This document shows positions 1-11,909 of a stretch of 64,000 nucleotides of DNA, piece after piece. Location: contig CM049322.1 of the NCBI GenBank assembly GCA_026874595.1, forward strand, positions 36,515,840 to 36,579,839, in the 5' to 3' direction. Numbering within the stretch: the first letter of the stretch is position 1; every line of letters starts with the position of its first letter. This DNA comes from Sipunculus nudus (Eukaryota; Annelida; Sipuncula; Golfingiida; Sipunculidae). The notes under the pieces were generated by a model. That model saw only the letters and a program-made list of their open reading frames with translations, had not been told where the DNA came from and did no database searches. The translations under genes and the position numbers were made by a program.

Positions 1-2780
1 TAGAATCTGAAACAGTATATGTTCTTGGAGCAAGATGAATGCATGGTTTTAAATTGCTGGCTTTAATATTTTATTTACATTTGAAAATAATCTGGAATCA
101 AGACACATTCAGTAGAAAGAGATTAAACCAAAATAATCAATATGAAACAATAAAAAAAAGAGATCTAGGTAAATCAAATGTTACTTGTACCTCTTAATTA
201 ACTGCAATATTTGAAGACGATCATCAAAACCACTTCTAGAAATGTTTGATAAAGCATTTTGATACAAGATTTAATCTCAAAATATATGTTTCAGACTGTC
301 TTGCAATGACCTATAGGATCACCATATGTGTTTACAATTCACAAAGGTTCATGGTAAGACCTGGAAAGATGTACTGAAATTTTAAATCATAACCAAAAAA
401 AGATGTACACTCCTTACACAGCATTAAAGAAACAGACCAACAGGCTTAAGCTAGGAGCTGGATGCACAATACAATACTATGCTCTCATTGGTCTGATTAC
501 ATCTATTTGTCCTGTGCCTGCCCTGCTGGTGAAACCAAGGGAATCTTGCCATAGAAAGCAGTGTTTAAAACAAAGGAAATTTAGAACAAGCGCAGTGTAC
601 AACAACTGTGTTAGGAGTGTAAAATGTACATAAGAATAAAGAATGATGACTGTATGATCATGATACCCTATTTTGACCATTGTGCAATAACACATGGGGA
701 TAAATTTGGCAAACTATTTTAGAGAAGCATTAAGATATGACCAGAAATATTCCACCATAGGTCAAGCTACAAAGCTTTCAAGTTAGTGCAAAGTGAGTTC
801 AAACGGAAATGTGGAAGTTTGTAGCAGTGTTGAGCAGCAGATTAGCATGTCTATGTGATGGTCAGCCAGCAGTTTTTTACTCATTATTTGGTAAATGAGA
901 CCATAGTGACCACATACCAAGCCTGTAGGAGAGAAAGCCCACAAGTGTTTCAGCTGTGAACTAAGTGTCTAATGCACTAAAAGAGTGCTGTGGTCTCTTG
1001 GCAGTGGTAAGCAGTATCATAATTTGCTCTCTGTACTGCTGCCAGTTTTGGTTTCAGTTAGTGGGACTGCACACTGTGCAATGCATAATTTGAATGGTAG
1101 CCAAAAATGTCTTCTTTACTCATACCTGGCCAATTATATTACATGAGGACAAACTCCATGGCTCAGGGCTGAGCTAAAGGGTGTGTCGGAAGTATACTTT
1201 ACCGTGACAAACAAACTGAAAAGTTTTTAAAAGCCAAGACTTTGCAATAGGAAGATCATGCTGACATTCATTAAGCTGTTCCATTAATCAGTTTTTACTT
1301 ACAATATATTCCACTATGACAGGTTGACTGGGTGTCAGTCAATCACATATAGCATGTACTATAAAGTATCAAGTATAAGCCAGAAAATTTGTTTCCAAAT
1401 GGCATGATCTAAATTCCAATTCGGCTTTCACACCCGCCATGATCTGCAAGCAAATTGCCTGTTCTAGGAGGTGAATATGTTACAAACATCGGTTTTTGAT
1501 AACTATTTCCCAAGTGACATGGCATTTAATTCATTCCAGTTTGCATTCAAATGCATATGAAAATGGCAATTCGTCATTTGCACAACTTTTGTAAGTTCAG
1601 CCTCTTCCTGTTTAATACTTCCACATTTTTTCCCTTGATATCTGCCTGCAAAAAAGTTCAATTTATATAGTGTTTTATTAATAAAAACTTTGTATCATCT
1701 TTACCTGTAAATATAGGATAAACACTGTTCTAGTTGATTTCCATTCATTCACATGCCTCAAGAATGAAAAAAAAATCATCTGCCCAGCTGCCATGAGCTG
1801 GTACTTCCTCACCATCCTAAGGCAAAAAAAAATTTCCTTGTTTCCCAAACCTTTTATATGGGCATGACTGATGGCCAAAGTCACAAAACCAAGCATTTTA
1901 GAAACACTGGATGTAGGAGAGGCACTGTGGAAAGAAGAAGTTAACTCCTATAGGTGGTTACAATTAAATTAGACCCTGTAATTAGGTCAAAAAATTGAGG
2001 TCAAAATAGTTGACATTAGTTTTGGGAGAAGAAACTGACGTCCTCCAGTGGTAATTAAGCAAGAGTGTCCTTGCACACATATAAATCCATTTTTGGAACA
2101 CATGTTTCACCTCTAGTGTCTACAGTATATTATTTAATAAATCTCCTTATATCTTGAAACATAAACATAACAGGGACTTTACACCCTTTCAAGTCAAATT
2201 CCAAGACACCTGCTGTTAATTAAGTTGTTTTACTAAAACATGTTTAAAGATGTCTTACCAAAGACCTCTTTTTTTTCATCTGTACATTAAATTTGCAGCA
2301 CTACTTGAAAAGTCAATTTTAACAAGTATTTTCAAACTACAAGCAAGTGAATAGAGCCATATATGAATTATTCATCCTATTTTGAAATATTCAGAAAGGG
2401 AAACATTTTACTGTATTCAATGATCATAAGTTCAATATAGATTATCATACCGCCTAAGACATATATCCATCTATCTTAATAATATGATGGACAATGCATA
2501 TTGTGGATCCTTTAAAAGACAGTTTAAATGGGAAATTTGTGAACTTGATTCAAAATCCATGAAAGATTAAAAAATGTTAAAAAAAAACTTGAAATTTAGA
2601 AATTAAAAAAAACATTATAAATTGTTTCTTTCAATATCAGAAAAACAGAGACTATATGAATATTAAGATACATTTGTTCTAATTTTTGGGCAATATAATG
2701 GTGTGTCTAAATTTAGAAAGTTAATTAAGTCCTTGATTTTCCCATTAGGATCCACAAAAAGACAGCAGTAAACTTTAAAG
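1..2780. other. AT-rich unique DNA, nothing recognised
   Basis: I see no exon-like reading frame, RNA gene or clear repeat here. All open frames are under 80 codons and are interrupted AT-rich sequence. Confidence 0.5.
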
Positions 2781-3270
2781 ATTAGATCTACTGAATTCTG
2801 TCAAGATTGACCATGACCCAAAGGTCACTGAACAGCTCAATATTCCTGAAATTCTCAAATTTTACCTTTCACCTATAAATGTAAACAATAGAACAATAAA
2901 AAAATCCCCAATGGTTAAAAAATGTGACTTTGAATATAGCAAATGAGAGGTGAACCAAGAAAAATTGCTTTTCACATAAAGAATTTTCATCTTTGACCTT
3001 TCTTGAACCATGACAAAGGAAGTATCAAAACAAAAATGGACAGAGAGTATCAATCACTGAAGGAAAAATAAACCTTCAAAGAATCGTAATCTATCAATAT
3101 GGTGGGCACAGATGAAGTCCCCTGAATGCAGAATCATAAAGGGCAACCATGTGACAGGTCCAGGTGAAGGTCAAGTTTCATGAAGAAGATATATTACAGA
3201 TATCGAGTTCAAGGTCATTTAAGGCATGAAAGAAAAACTTCAAGATCATCTGCACTTAGCCTATAGGGAT
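2780..3270. repeat. Degenerate dispersed repeat with AGGTCA-like half-sites
   Basis: The stretch contains several scattered GACC/GGTC motifs (near 2805, 2820, 2995, 3150, 3165 and 3212) in a phrase style resembling the tandem-core elements at 8.3 and 45.5 kb. No unit boundary can be drawn, so an old decayed repeat is an inference. Confidence 0.25.
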
Positions 3271-4510
3271 GCTTTTCCCCCAAGTAGACATTCATGTGTG
3301 TATTTTTTTCTTTGTGAAAGATATATTATGTGCTTTCTAACAGTGAAAGCTTAATCTTTGCCCCATATTTAATTTTTTTTCGACATATTCAAATGAGTGA
3401 CAGAATAATGCCCTTTTAACAACAATTAAGGACTATTGATCCATGTGTATCTGGACATCTCCAAAAATTTGTTTGGACTAATACTTAACTAGATATACAA
3501 TAAATTACCAACTATCAAGCATATTGCAGTTTATAAAGACATGTATGAGTGACTTATGTGCAACAAAGCAGCTTCAGTTACCTGATCATATTTTTGTTAT
3601 CCAGTTAATGGATCATAGTATTTTGTTGGCCCCTAAGCAAGAACTGTGTTGTGAAAATTATAGGAAAAATATCAGTCTCTCATATTCTTTAACACATTCT
3701 TGCATCTTTCCTGCTAGTTGGCAATTTAAGTCTAACTTATTTTGCTCCAACCGATAAATTATTCTAAACATCCCCCTACCCCCCAAAAGCCCTCATGAAT
3801 GTTTATGTCATATATTTTGTAATCAATTTAATGTTCTAATATGGCCTTTTGGGTATACAAGGTTCTGGTTATTTTTCTGCTTCAAGCCTCATCAATCCGG
3901 ATGAGGACATCCTGGCTTCAGTCTTTCTTCTGCTGATTATTAATGTAAGACACAATACCTAAAGTACAGTACACAATACAGTAGTACTGTATCTTTATAG
4001 ATTATGGTACATTTTGTAATGGCACACATATCTGACCAATACCTGCCATAAAATTAAGATGAATATTATCTAATTACTAGTTATCTAATTAAGTATGGTA
4101 CACTATATATAACATTCAACAAAGAGATTTATAGCTAATGTGGAATGTCCTTGGTTTAGCTCCTATGCAATTGACAGTGTTATTTATATAAAAGTAAAAT
4201 TGTGTCTGAGGTTATGTTAGATGATAGGTCATTTAGGAAATCAATGTTATTAATGGCTTCTGATTAAATGCATACATAATGAGACTTGTCAATTTCACCA
4301 AATATATAGTTGAATACATATGATGCAAAGATCATGCGAGGCACAAATATCAACATGAAAACATGTCTAGTTTTATCATATATTATAATTAAAGATGAAG
4401 GCACTCAACCATTGTCAACCAACTCCTCTGTGACCAAGCCACAGAAATGCCTGATTTTAAGTCTCAAGAACGATTCCAAATGTTTGTAAAGGAGGGGCCA
4501 TTTTCTGTAT

Positions 4511-4514
<4 letters not shown>
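3271..4514. other. AT-rich unique DNA
   Basis: Nothing coding is recognised. A small perfect 7-bp stem-loop (CCTCATC...GATGAGG, about 3886-3905) is the only local structure noted. Confidence 0.45.

Positions 4515-4579
<65 letters not shown>
4515..4579. repeat. Compound microsatellite (AT)n(AC)n
   Basis: About 24 uninterrupted AT dinucleotides run into about 8 AC dinucleotides. This is a typical animal compound microsatellite and is likely length-polymorphic. Confidence 0.97.
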
Positions 4580-5150
4580 AAAGGTCAATTACAGTGACAC
4601 CTATCAGAAAATGTATGCACTGGTGAAATCAGCCCATGTCATCTTGGCCCATGGGAAACCTGTCCCACACACTTCAAACAGAAGTCCTGTGGAACTGTCC
4701 CAGTGCATGAATGGGTAATACACAAGTCAGAACAAATATGAAGACAGTAGCCATGATCTGAATTTAGAAACAACTTGCCTTGAATACTGCAAATAAGGCA
4801 GAATATGGTTGAAAAAAAGACTCACTGTTACTGTGAGTTGGACCTTTCCCCATCAGCAGTACATTGCAACAGAAGTCTAGCAAAAAAATCATAAACTGTA
4901 AGACTATGACAAATTGTTTAATGTAGGGTTGCTATCCTGATGTCAGGATTTTGTTCTGATCACTTGGTAATGTGCAGTCATTGTGAGCAGCCAAGTGGGA
5001 AAAGAAATATTTCATCTTCTGCTTTATTGTTGGGTCCTTTATATTCTACAGACAGATGATTTCCTTCTGTACCTTCAAAAGGACTTTGCCCTGGGAATCT
5101 GTAACTGTGTATCTCTCATCTTTAGACCATTATGGATGCATGGCCAGTTA
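4580..5150. other. AT-rich unique DNA
   Basis: No feature could be supported in this interval. Confidence 0.4.
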
Positions 5151-5392
5151 TCCTTTGGTTATTATCAAGACAAATATAGAGAAATATTTACGTTTCTCTG
5201 AGGTTATTATCAAAACCAATATACAGAAATATTGAAGTTTCTCTGTAGTAATTATCAAGACCAATATACAGAAATACTGAAGTTTCTCTGTGGTTATTAT
5301 CAAGACCAACATACTGACACACTGGAGTTTCCCTGTGGTTATTAACAGGATCAATATAATTTAAAATTGAAGTTTCCCTGTGGTCATAACCA
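5151..5392. repeat. 44-bp minisatellite, about 5 diverged copies
   Basis: The phrase GGTTATTATCAAGACCAATA, followed by an ACAGAAATA..GAAGTTTCTCTGT segment, recurs about every 44 bp. Copies become less alike toward 5390. The run of open minus-strand codons here comes from the repeat and is not evidence of a protein. Confidence 0.9.
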
Positions 5393-6620
5393 TTCTTCAG
5401 AAAAACAGAAGGACAAGATCATCTTACATGTAGTTTTATAGGGTTATATGGACTCTGCCTCTCTGTGTGCAAATTTTACATTTCTGATAAAGATTAATAT
5501 TGCAGAAAAAAATTATCTATCTCATTATTTTTTATACAGAGATTTTACTCTTTTGTCAGATGCATTGAAATAGTCCATGTACAGCCATATGTCATAGTGG
5601 TATGACTGTTTTAAGGAAACGGACCACATAAATTGGTTCTTATCCTTTAGGAAGAGAGAAATATATTCAAGTTTAATTTGTAAATGAGATTGGAATGGTA
5701 TAAGATCATATGTTCTGCTCATCATATGAAATAATGAATAAGTAAACAAATTAAATATTTAAATTACAATTTCCTCTCAGTTACAAGCCATGGTGAAGAT
5801 CTATGTAATGCACCATTAATTACAGTTTCCTTGGGGACTCAGCTAAGATTTCATATGAAATATCATATAATAACTTCTCAATTATATAGGGTATATATTA
5901 TCAAAATTAAACTAAAGTATCAATCAAATGACAAAGCATAAATGAACTTCATAACATTACAAGTGCCCTTTGGGACTATGCATTTTCAAAACAGATATAG
6001 CTCTCAAACATATATAATAATATTTTATAATCTTCCACAGAAAGGAAAATTACGTCTTTTCTTCTTGGTCTATGTGTCTTGTTACTTGATAATCATATCT
6101 TTCCAGAACACTACTTTACTGGACTATCATTTCCCAATAAAATGTTTTGTGTCTGGTCTCTGGTTGCTTTATGTGTGAGGGGGAGATAACAGTATCCATA
6201 AGAAGGAGAGTTGCTTAAAATATAACACATAATGAGTTAATTACTCTGGGGAAGAACTGGAAGCACCATTTGCTTCATCTGGATAAATCTGAAAATCTGA
6301 GATATATACAAATAAAATGGCAAGGACTATAATTTTCTGATTCCCTGTAGGTTATTGTATTCCGTATTTCTCCTATTACTGGGATTTGAGTATTGTCAAT
6401 CTCTCCAGAGAAAATGAAAAGATGCAAAATAATCCAATCATGAGATAATAATATGATATGATAAAAGCCATTTAGATACTAGGTAAATTTAGACTATGGG
6501 CCATCGATGATTATTAGGTTACAATATTTCTTTCTTGGAGTTCTTGGATTGGGAAACTTTGTTTACTTCCAAACCTGAACTTCTAGGTGGTTCTTGTACT
6601 GGTGTTTATGGTATATATAG
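5393..6620. other. AT-rich unique DNA
   Basis: No feature could be supported in this interval. Confidence 0.4.
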
Positions 6621-6623
6621 CAT

Positions 6624-6702
6624 TAATAATATTATACGATGTCTATATTTATAGCTTGATTTCATGAAATCAGGCAAACAATAGACATTGTATAATATTA
6701 TA
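6624..6702. repeat. Nested palindrome / long hairpin
   Basis: Arms 6624-6646 and 6681-6702 are inverted copies (core TATACGATGTCTAT against ATAGACATTGTATA, one G:T-type difference). The 34-nt interval between them contains a second perfect 16-bp palindrome, TGATTTCATGAAATCA, at 6657-6672. It could form a cruciform or hairpin. It may be a very short MITE or a recombination product; no target duplication was recognised. Confidence 0.8.
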
Positions 6703-6765
6703 TATATATATATATTAATAATTATAATAATAATTACAATAATGATGATAATAATAATAATTAAA
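6696..6765. repeat. AT/AAT low-complexity tract
   Basis: A short (TA)n merges into imperfect TAA/ATA trinucleotides. It abuts the palindrome on its right side. Confidence 0.85.
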
Positions 6766-7018
6766 ATTTTCTAATTTATATTGAGACATAAAGAAAATCT
6801 TAAATAACAGTTTTTGGACCTCTCATCTTCTTCTGATATGTAAATCTAATTTATCATGTTTCTATGTCTAAAAAAAAACATTTTTAACAAGTAGTAAGCA
6901 GTCATTGAGAAATATACTTTTCTTTAACTGCTTACAATATTGTGTCAATTTGATTTGGTTCAAACATTATCTCAATCAGTTATTTCCTAATGTTCGAGTT
7001 TTACAGATGCGATATTCT

Positions 7019-7051
7019 AACAAGTGACCCATGGGTCATGACGCTCAGCTG
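7019..7051. repeat. Dispersed 33-bp motif, copy 1
   Basis: This 33-bp stretch around the perfect palindrome TGACCCATGGGTCA (7025-7038), followed by a GCTCAGCTG end, recurs at 18912-18944 with about two differences. It is probably the terminus of a dispersed element whose remainder I cannot delimit. Confidence 0.6.
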
Positions 7052-8330
7052 CCAAGCATGACCTGTGACATCATGGACTGAGATTCACAACTTCCAGTCA
7101 AATTTTGAAGAATCAATTTGCCAATTTGTTGAAAATTTTCTATGACAACAGAAATATATATCACCTATGTCTGGTTAAAACACAGTGAATTGATGGTCTG
7201 AGGAAAATGCATGATTGTTAAGCTATCAGGAACTATTCCAACAGCTTGCTTGAAACCTGTCAGTCTCAAAAGGAACACCACAAAGGGCAAATATAAGATC
7301 AAAATATATAGCAAAAATCAAGGAAATACATGCAAGAATTATTGAGAAACAGGTGCTTCTGTATGAATTTTTATTCAATACAAGCCAACTGTACTGCACT
7401 TTTATAAATGATGGTAATATTTATTCAGAAATATTTGACCAAATCCTTTACAAGATTACATAAATATACTACCAACTGCATTCACTTTAACTGTTCTTGA
7501 GATAATATGATCAAAAGGAATTAAAAGATGGTTGCCTGGTGGCCATATTGGACTTCTGACAAGTCTGAAATCAGACAACAAACATTCTCTAAATCAGACA
7601 AAACATTAAAGAAAAATTACTGAAACTGCCCTGAAGAAAGAATTTCTAAGGTGGCTAACTGGCAGACATAATGGATTTCTGACAAGTATGACATTTGATA
7701 TCCCACATTCTCCAATAAGAGACCAAACTTGGGGCAAATTATCCAGTAATAAATGCCCAAAATAATTCAAAAGGCATGTCCAGGCCCTCATATCAGATTT
7801 ATAGATATGCAATTGTAAAAAGTGTAAGTCCAATATTTTTTATTATCACTCTGCTTTTCAATGGGGTCAGCAGGGTAGGTAAACTGCCAAACCTGAAAGA
7901 AAAGAAATGCAGAAAGCATGACTAAGAGTCTTGAAATAATACAAAAAGCCATCCTAAATCAAGGTACACATCCACATATTATGAGAACAAACACTTGCTT
8001 TTATATGTGGTGATATATATTAAAATATTCAGATATCTAGGAAACTAAGTTTATTGCTAGGATTCCATAAAATAAACTGCAAAATGTTCCCATCATCTTA
8101 TAAATCAGTAGCTAAACCTTAATACTATACTCTCATAGTCTTAATGCCTGGCTGAAGCATTCTGACAACAGTGTTTTTGTTATGAAGTAACGAGGTACTT
8201 ATCACTGAGCCTTATCACTTAATAGGCTGATACAAAAGGGAGTCATATGTCACCAGTGTCACTCACAATTACAGCCACACAGGGAGATGTACCAGCTGGA
8301 GTGGGATGGTTATATATACAAGAAAAATAG
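7052..8330. other. AT-rich DNA, possible old repeat at 7500-7830
   Basis: The phrase ATGG...TTCTGACAAGT occurs twice (about 7550 and 7670), suggesting a decayed internal duplication. No gene is recognised. Confidence 0.35.
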
Positions 8331-8339
8331 AGATGGTCT

Positions 8340-9456
8340 ATAAAATAAGTAATTGTGAACATCCCTGACCTATGACCTTGGCCTTTTGCCCATATATCAA
8401 CTGGATTCTTTCTAAATGATGGGTAACTACTGACCACTTAAATCTGGTGTAATTACTTGGCAACCAATGGGTGAATAACTTTGACCTGCAACCTTTAACC
8501 TGCTGACCAGCTGACCCCAAAATCAATAAGTTATTTATTCAAGCAAAAAGACCCATAAATATGAAGTTTGAGTCAAACTGAGTGATGCATAGATGTGGCA
8601 TATGTGAAAGACTGAAGGTTTGGGTTGAACAGTTACACTTGAAATATGCTCACAAGCATTTAGAACAATTAAATATTGTGACCTTGACCTTTGACTTTTT
8701 GACCTCAACATCAATAGGCTTCTTCCCTTATTGGTAGGTAAGCCATATATGACAGATGGAAGGTACAGATTGAAAAGTTTGCCTGAAAATGACTCCACGC
8801 AAGAAGTGGGTGCTGTGAACTTGACCTTTGACCTCAAAATCAACAGGTCTTTTCCCCTGTTGGCAGAGAAGCGATATCAGTGCTGGAAGGTTTGGAATGA
8901 AAAGTCTAGCTTGAAATGTGTCCACTACCTTTTCAAAGAAGTGGATCCTGTGACCCTGACCTTTGACCTTGTGACCTCAAAATCTATAGGATTCTTCTCC
9001 AACTTAGTAGGTGAGCTATATGTGAAAGATCAAAGAATTGGGATGAAAGGGTTGGCTTAAAATGCATCCACAGGCTTTTCATAGAAGAGGCTCCTGTGAC
9101 CTTGACCTTTGACCTTTTGACCTAAAAAAAATTATGGTTCTTTACCTGTTGGAAGGTGAGCTGTATGTGAAAGATGGAAGGTTTGGGATGAAAATTTTGT
9201 CTCAAAGAGTTATTTCTGGGGGGTGCAAACACACCCCATAACTTCGAGAATATAGGTTGCAGTGACCTAATTTCAGGTTTGCAAGGAGATCTTTTTATAG
9301 CCTCTAAGACTGCATAGGGTTCATGGCCCTAGCCCCTACGGTTACGATTTGTGCCCTGAAAACGGACGGATGGCCGGCCGGACGGACAGACGGAAGGACG
9401 CCGGACAAAGACCCATCGCTATAGCCCAGCATGACTGAGAGTCAGCTGAGCTAAAA
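8340..9456. mobile_element. Tandem-core element with nuclear-receptor-like half-site array and hairpin tail
   Basis: The core is a ~135-146 bp unit in about six diverging copies. Clear copies have their TGACCT clusters at 8685, 8822, 8957 and 9097; degraded ones lie near 8360 and 8475. Each unit carries head-to-tail TGACCT half-sites followed by a conserved AAGCTATATGTGAAAGATGG-like phrase. The core is followed by a tail (9215-9456) with an ACGGACGG/ACAGACGG stretch and a terminal hairpin ending in GTCAGCTGAGCTAAAA. The tail closely matches 22050-22131. Non-autonomous mobility is inferred from the shared tail and the resemblance to tandem-core elements described in molluscs; no transposase is present. 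Confidence 0.7.
9361..9456. repeat. ACGG stretch plus 3' hairpin tail, copy 1
   Basis: A run of GGACGGA/GGCCGG motifs is followed by GACAAAGACC and an imperfect hairpin (AGCCCAG..TGAC / GTCA..CTGAGCT), then AAAA. The hairpin followed by CTAA recalls Helitron 3' ends (hairpin then CTRR), but this assignment is only suggestive. Confidence 0.7.
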
Positions 9457-10120
9457 ACCATGAGCAGTTATTTCTAGTCCATGAGTGTATACTCATATAT
9501 TCTACAACGTAAATTATAATTATCTATTCTTTAATTGGTCAAGAGTTTAATTAAATTTACTAAGGCTTAATATAATGTAGCCGACAACTCATTCCTTTGA
9601 TGGCAAAATAATATTCTGAGGCCACTGGGTTCAAGGAAACATTGCAATTTAAAACATAAATAAAATAATTATCTTTCAGGGGCTAGGTTTACAACAGGAT
9701 TTTATAAATCACCTAATTTCAAGAACAATAGTTGAGATAAAGATTACTGATAACACTTTCTTTGATAAAATGTTCATGTTTAATCAAGTAACATAAGAAA
9801 ATTAATTGGTTACCCATTCTGAATTGATGAATTTTCATGAAAACTGAATAAAAAATTTGTTTCTGACAATGGAACATGGGCACGTGGGTGCATTTAATCA
9901 GAGAATAAGCCAATAAAATTAAGGAGATCATTACCATATTTTAAAACTGTATCAGACGATTAGCAGTCGAAATGTGCATTAATCCCCTAGAGATCCTATC
10001 AGATCCAAACAAGGGTTCATTTTTTATTTTGTCGGGATAATAACTTATCTGACTATCTGTGATGACTGAAACATGTTTGGCCTCTATTAAGTCCCGAAGC
10101 TGGACAACTTGTTGAAAGGA
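9457..10120. other. AT-rich unique DNA
   Basis: No feature could be supported in this interval. Confidence 0.4.
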
Positions 10121-10124
10121 ATAT

Positions 10125-10330
10125 TTAATGAGTTGCGGTGATTATTCAGAGATTTAAAGCAACTGACCTTCCGATATTCCGCCAGATTGGGCCGCAAGGT
10201 TTTGGGTTACTACTCTTTGCATTGAAGTGAATCGCTTTATTCTTGGCTGCTAATTAGCTGCTAGGCCTCATAATTGCTGCAGAGTAATTAATGTCCCCAT
10301 TTCCCACCAGGATCAGACCCATTATGTGAG
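10125..10330. promoter_or_regulatory. Candidate conserved regulatory element
   Basis: A non-repetitive patch, less AT-biased than its surroundings, carries CTAATTAGC (near 10250), AGTAATTAATG (near 10285), a GACCTT half-site and a TTGCATTG octamer-like motif. Clusters like this occur in developmental enhancers of animals, but no alignment supports it here. Confidence 0.25.
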
Positions 10331-10860
10331 ACATCAAACACAATCTACAGTGAAAGTGCTGAATTGTATCAATGTTTCATGGGATTTATATAGCAGGGGT
10401 TAGAAAGTTTAATTGAAATTCCCTTTGATAGGATTTACTGAAAATAATGTCAAAAGAAAAACAGAAGATAGTATATTCAAATGTGGACTGTCCAAAAATT
10501 TAAGCATGCAAATACTGCAAGATACACTGCTTCATGTTGTATGTGCTACCATTACAAGTGTTTCTATTTTAATTAATAAAGAATTTACTTCTCTGGTTTC
10601 TGTATTTTATCGATAGAGAACAGGACTCAAATCCAAGATGTCACAAGTTCTCAGAACTCCGCTGAGGTGGTGAGATTTTTCACGGTCGGCCACCACCTAG
10701 GGTGGGCACTCTGGAAGCTTTATGGGAAGGCTGTGCCCCACAGCCATGTTTTACTAACAAAACCAATGTGACTTTCAGGGATGCCTTGGTGGTATGTCCA
10801 ACAACAGGGTAAATTCAACATCTAAGGCCTGCAGGTGCTGTAGTCACTTGGCCTGATTGA
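10331..10860. other. Unique DNA
   Basis: Nothing is recognised apart from ordinary sequence upstream of the SINE-like head. Confidence 0.35.
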
Positions 10861-10864
10861 CAAC

Positions 10865-10925
10865 AGGAATTTAGCTGAGTGGAAGCATGTGCTTCTGCCC
10901 ATGTGACAGAGTTCAAAGGTAAAGC
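10865..10925 (+). repeat. tRNA-like SINE head (degenerate)
   Basis: An A-box-like TAGCTGAGTGG (10872-10882) and a B-box-like GAGTTCAAAG (about 10910-10919) lie at tRNA-like spacing. This resembles the promoter of a tRNA-derived SINE. It has no intact cloverleaf, so it is not a functional tRNA gene. Confidence 0.4.
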
Positions 10926-10979
10926 TGAAGTCTGTTGTGCTTTTCCTGTTGTGGTACTTTGGGTTTCCATGGAGACTTT

Positions 10980-11400
10980 AAAGTTTGAAGATTCCAGGTC
11001 AAGCGGTTACAATTTGTGCCCTGTTAACAGATGACTGCATCTTTAAAGGTCTCAAAAATAGAGAAAAAAATGTAAAAAAAAATCGAAAAAATACAGGTGG
11101 TGCCACCAGTCTGCAGAAACTGTTGAAACACTCCATGATCAATATCTGTGCACAGAATTATGGTGATCAATGCATTAGATGTTCAGATACTTGAGCTTTT
11201 GTATCAAATTTTTCATTATTCTGGGAGGTACGTCAGAGCCCGATAGCTTGAAGAATATGGGTAACAGAGACCAGAGATTCCAGATCCAGTGGTTACGATT
11301 TGTGTCTGGTTAACGGACAGACAGACGGACAGATGGACGACGGACAAAGAGTGATTGCTAAAGCTCAGATGACTTGTCTTTAAGACAAGGTTGAAGTTAA
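10980..11400. mobile_element. Partial tandem-core element with ACGG tail
   Basis: GGTTAC(A/G)ATTTGTG phrases at about 11004 and 11292 also occur at 9339 in the first element. GGTGGTGCCACC at 11097-11108 is shared with the elements at 24-25 kb and 46 kb. An ACAGACAGACGGACAG stretch (about 11320) precedes a different terminal hairpin, CTTGTC-tttaa-GACAAG (about 11376). It appears to be a decayed or hybrid copy of the same class. Confidence 0.55.
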
Positions 11401-11565
11401 CCAGATAAGAAGAATATGATGGAAGAATATATGCCACATAAAATGGTAATATTGACTTCATCTTAATTTTTCCTTCAATTCTGGTGATCTTGTGCAATAT
11501 AATTAAATGAGAATCCATATTATTTGCAGATTGGAATGTTCAGTATGGAATAATGAGACAGCATT

Positions 11566-11909
11566 TAGGCCAAAACAAAAAAAAAGGTAGGGTTCTCAGG
11601 CACTTTTTTTCAGAAATCAATGCGGGCGGGCGCTTTTTTTTTTTTAATTTTTTTGGTATGTTTCAATAAAAATGTCAAATGATAAGGAAAAAGCATGACA
11701 ATAACAGTTTTATTTTGCTAAATAAGTAAAAGCACTACAAAACAAAGGAAATTGTATGGTTTTATCTTCTTGAAAGAAATGTCAAAGCAGCATCTGCTCA
11801 AAATTGGAAAGTTTTTATTGAAAATCAAAATAAAAAGTTTTGATGCGGGGGTTTAAAATTGATGTGGGCGGTGCCTGAGAACCATACCTTTAATTTTTTT
11901 TGGCCTTAA
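11566..11909. mobile_element. MITE family M1, complete copy
   Basis: Terminal inverted repeats begin GGCC-(A-rich)-AAAGGTA.GGTTCTCAGGCAC and end with the complement GTGCCTGAGAACCATACCTTT...GGCC. Length is about 344 bp with no coding potential. The internal sequence matches 23713-23977 and the reverse of 38528-38830. The ends abut TTA/TTAA, so a TTAA target duplication is possible but not proven. Confidence 0.85.

Noticed and set aside
8731-9060. 109-codon plus-strand frame
   Set aside because: It lies entirely within the ~140-bp tandem repeat array; its opposite-strand frames are equally open.
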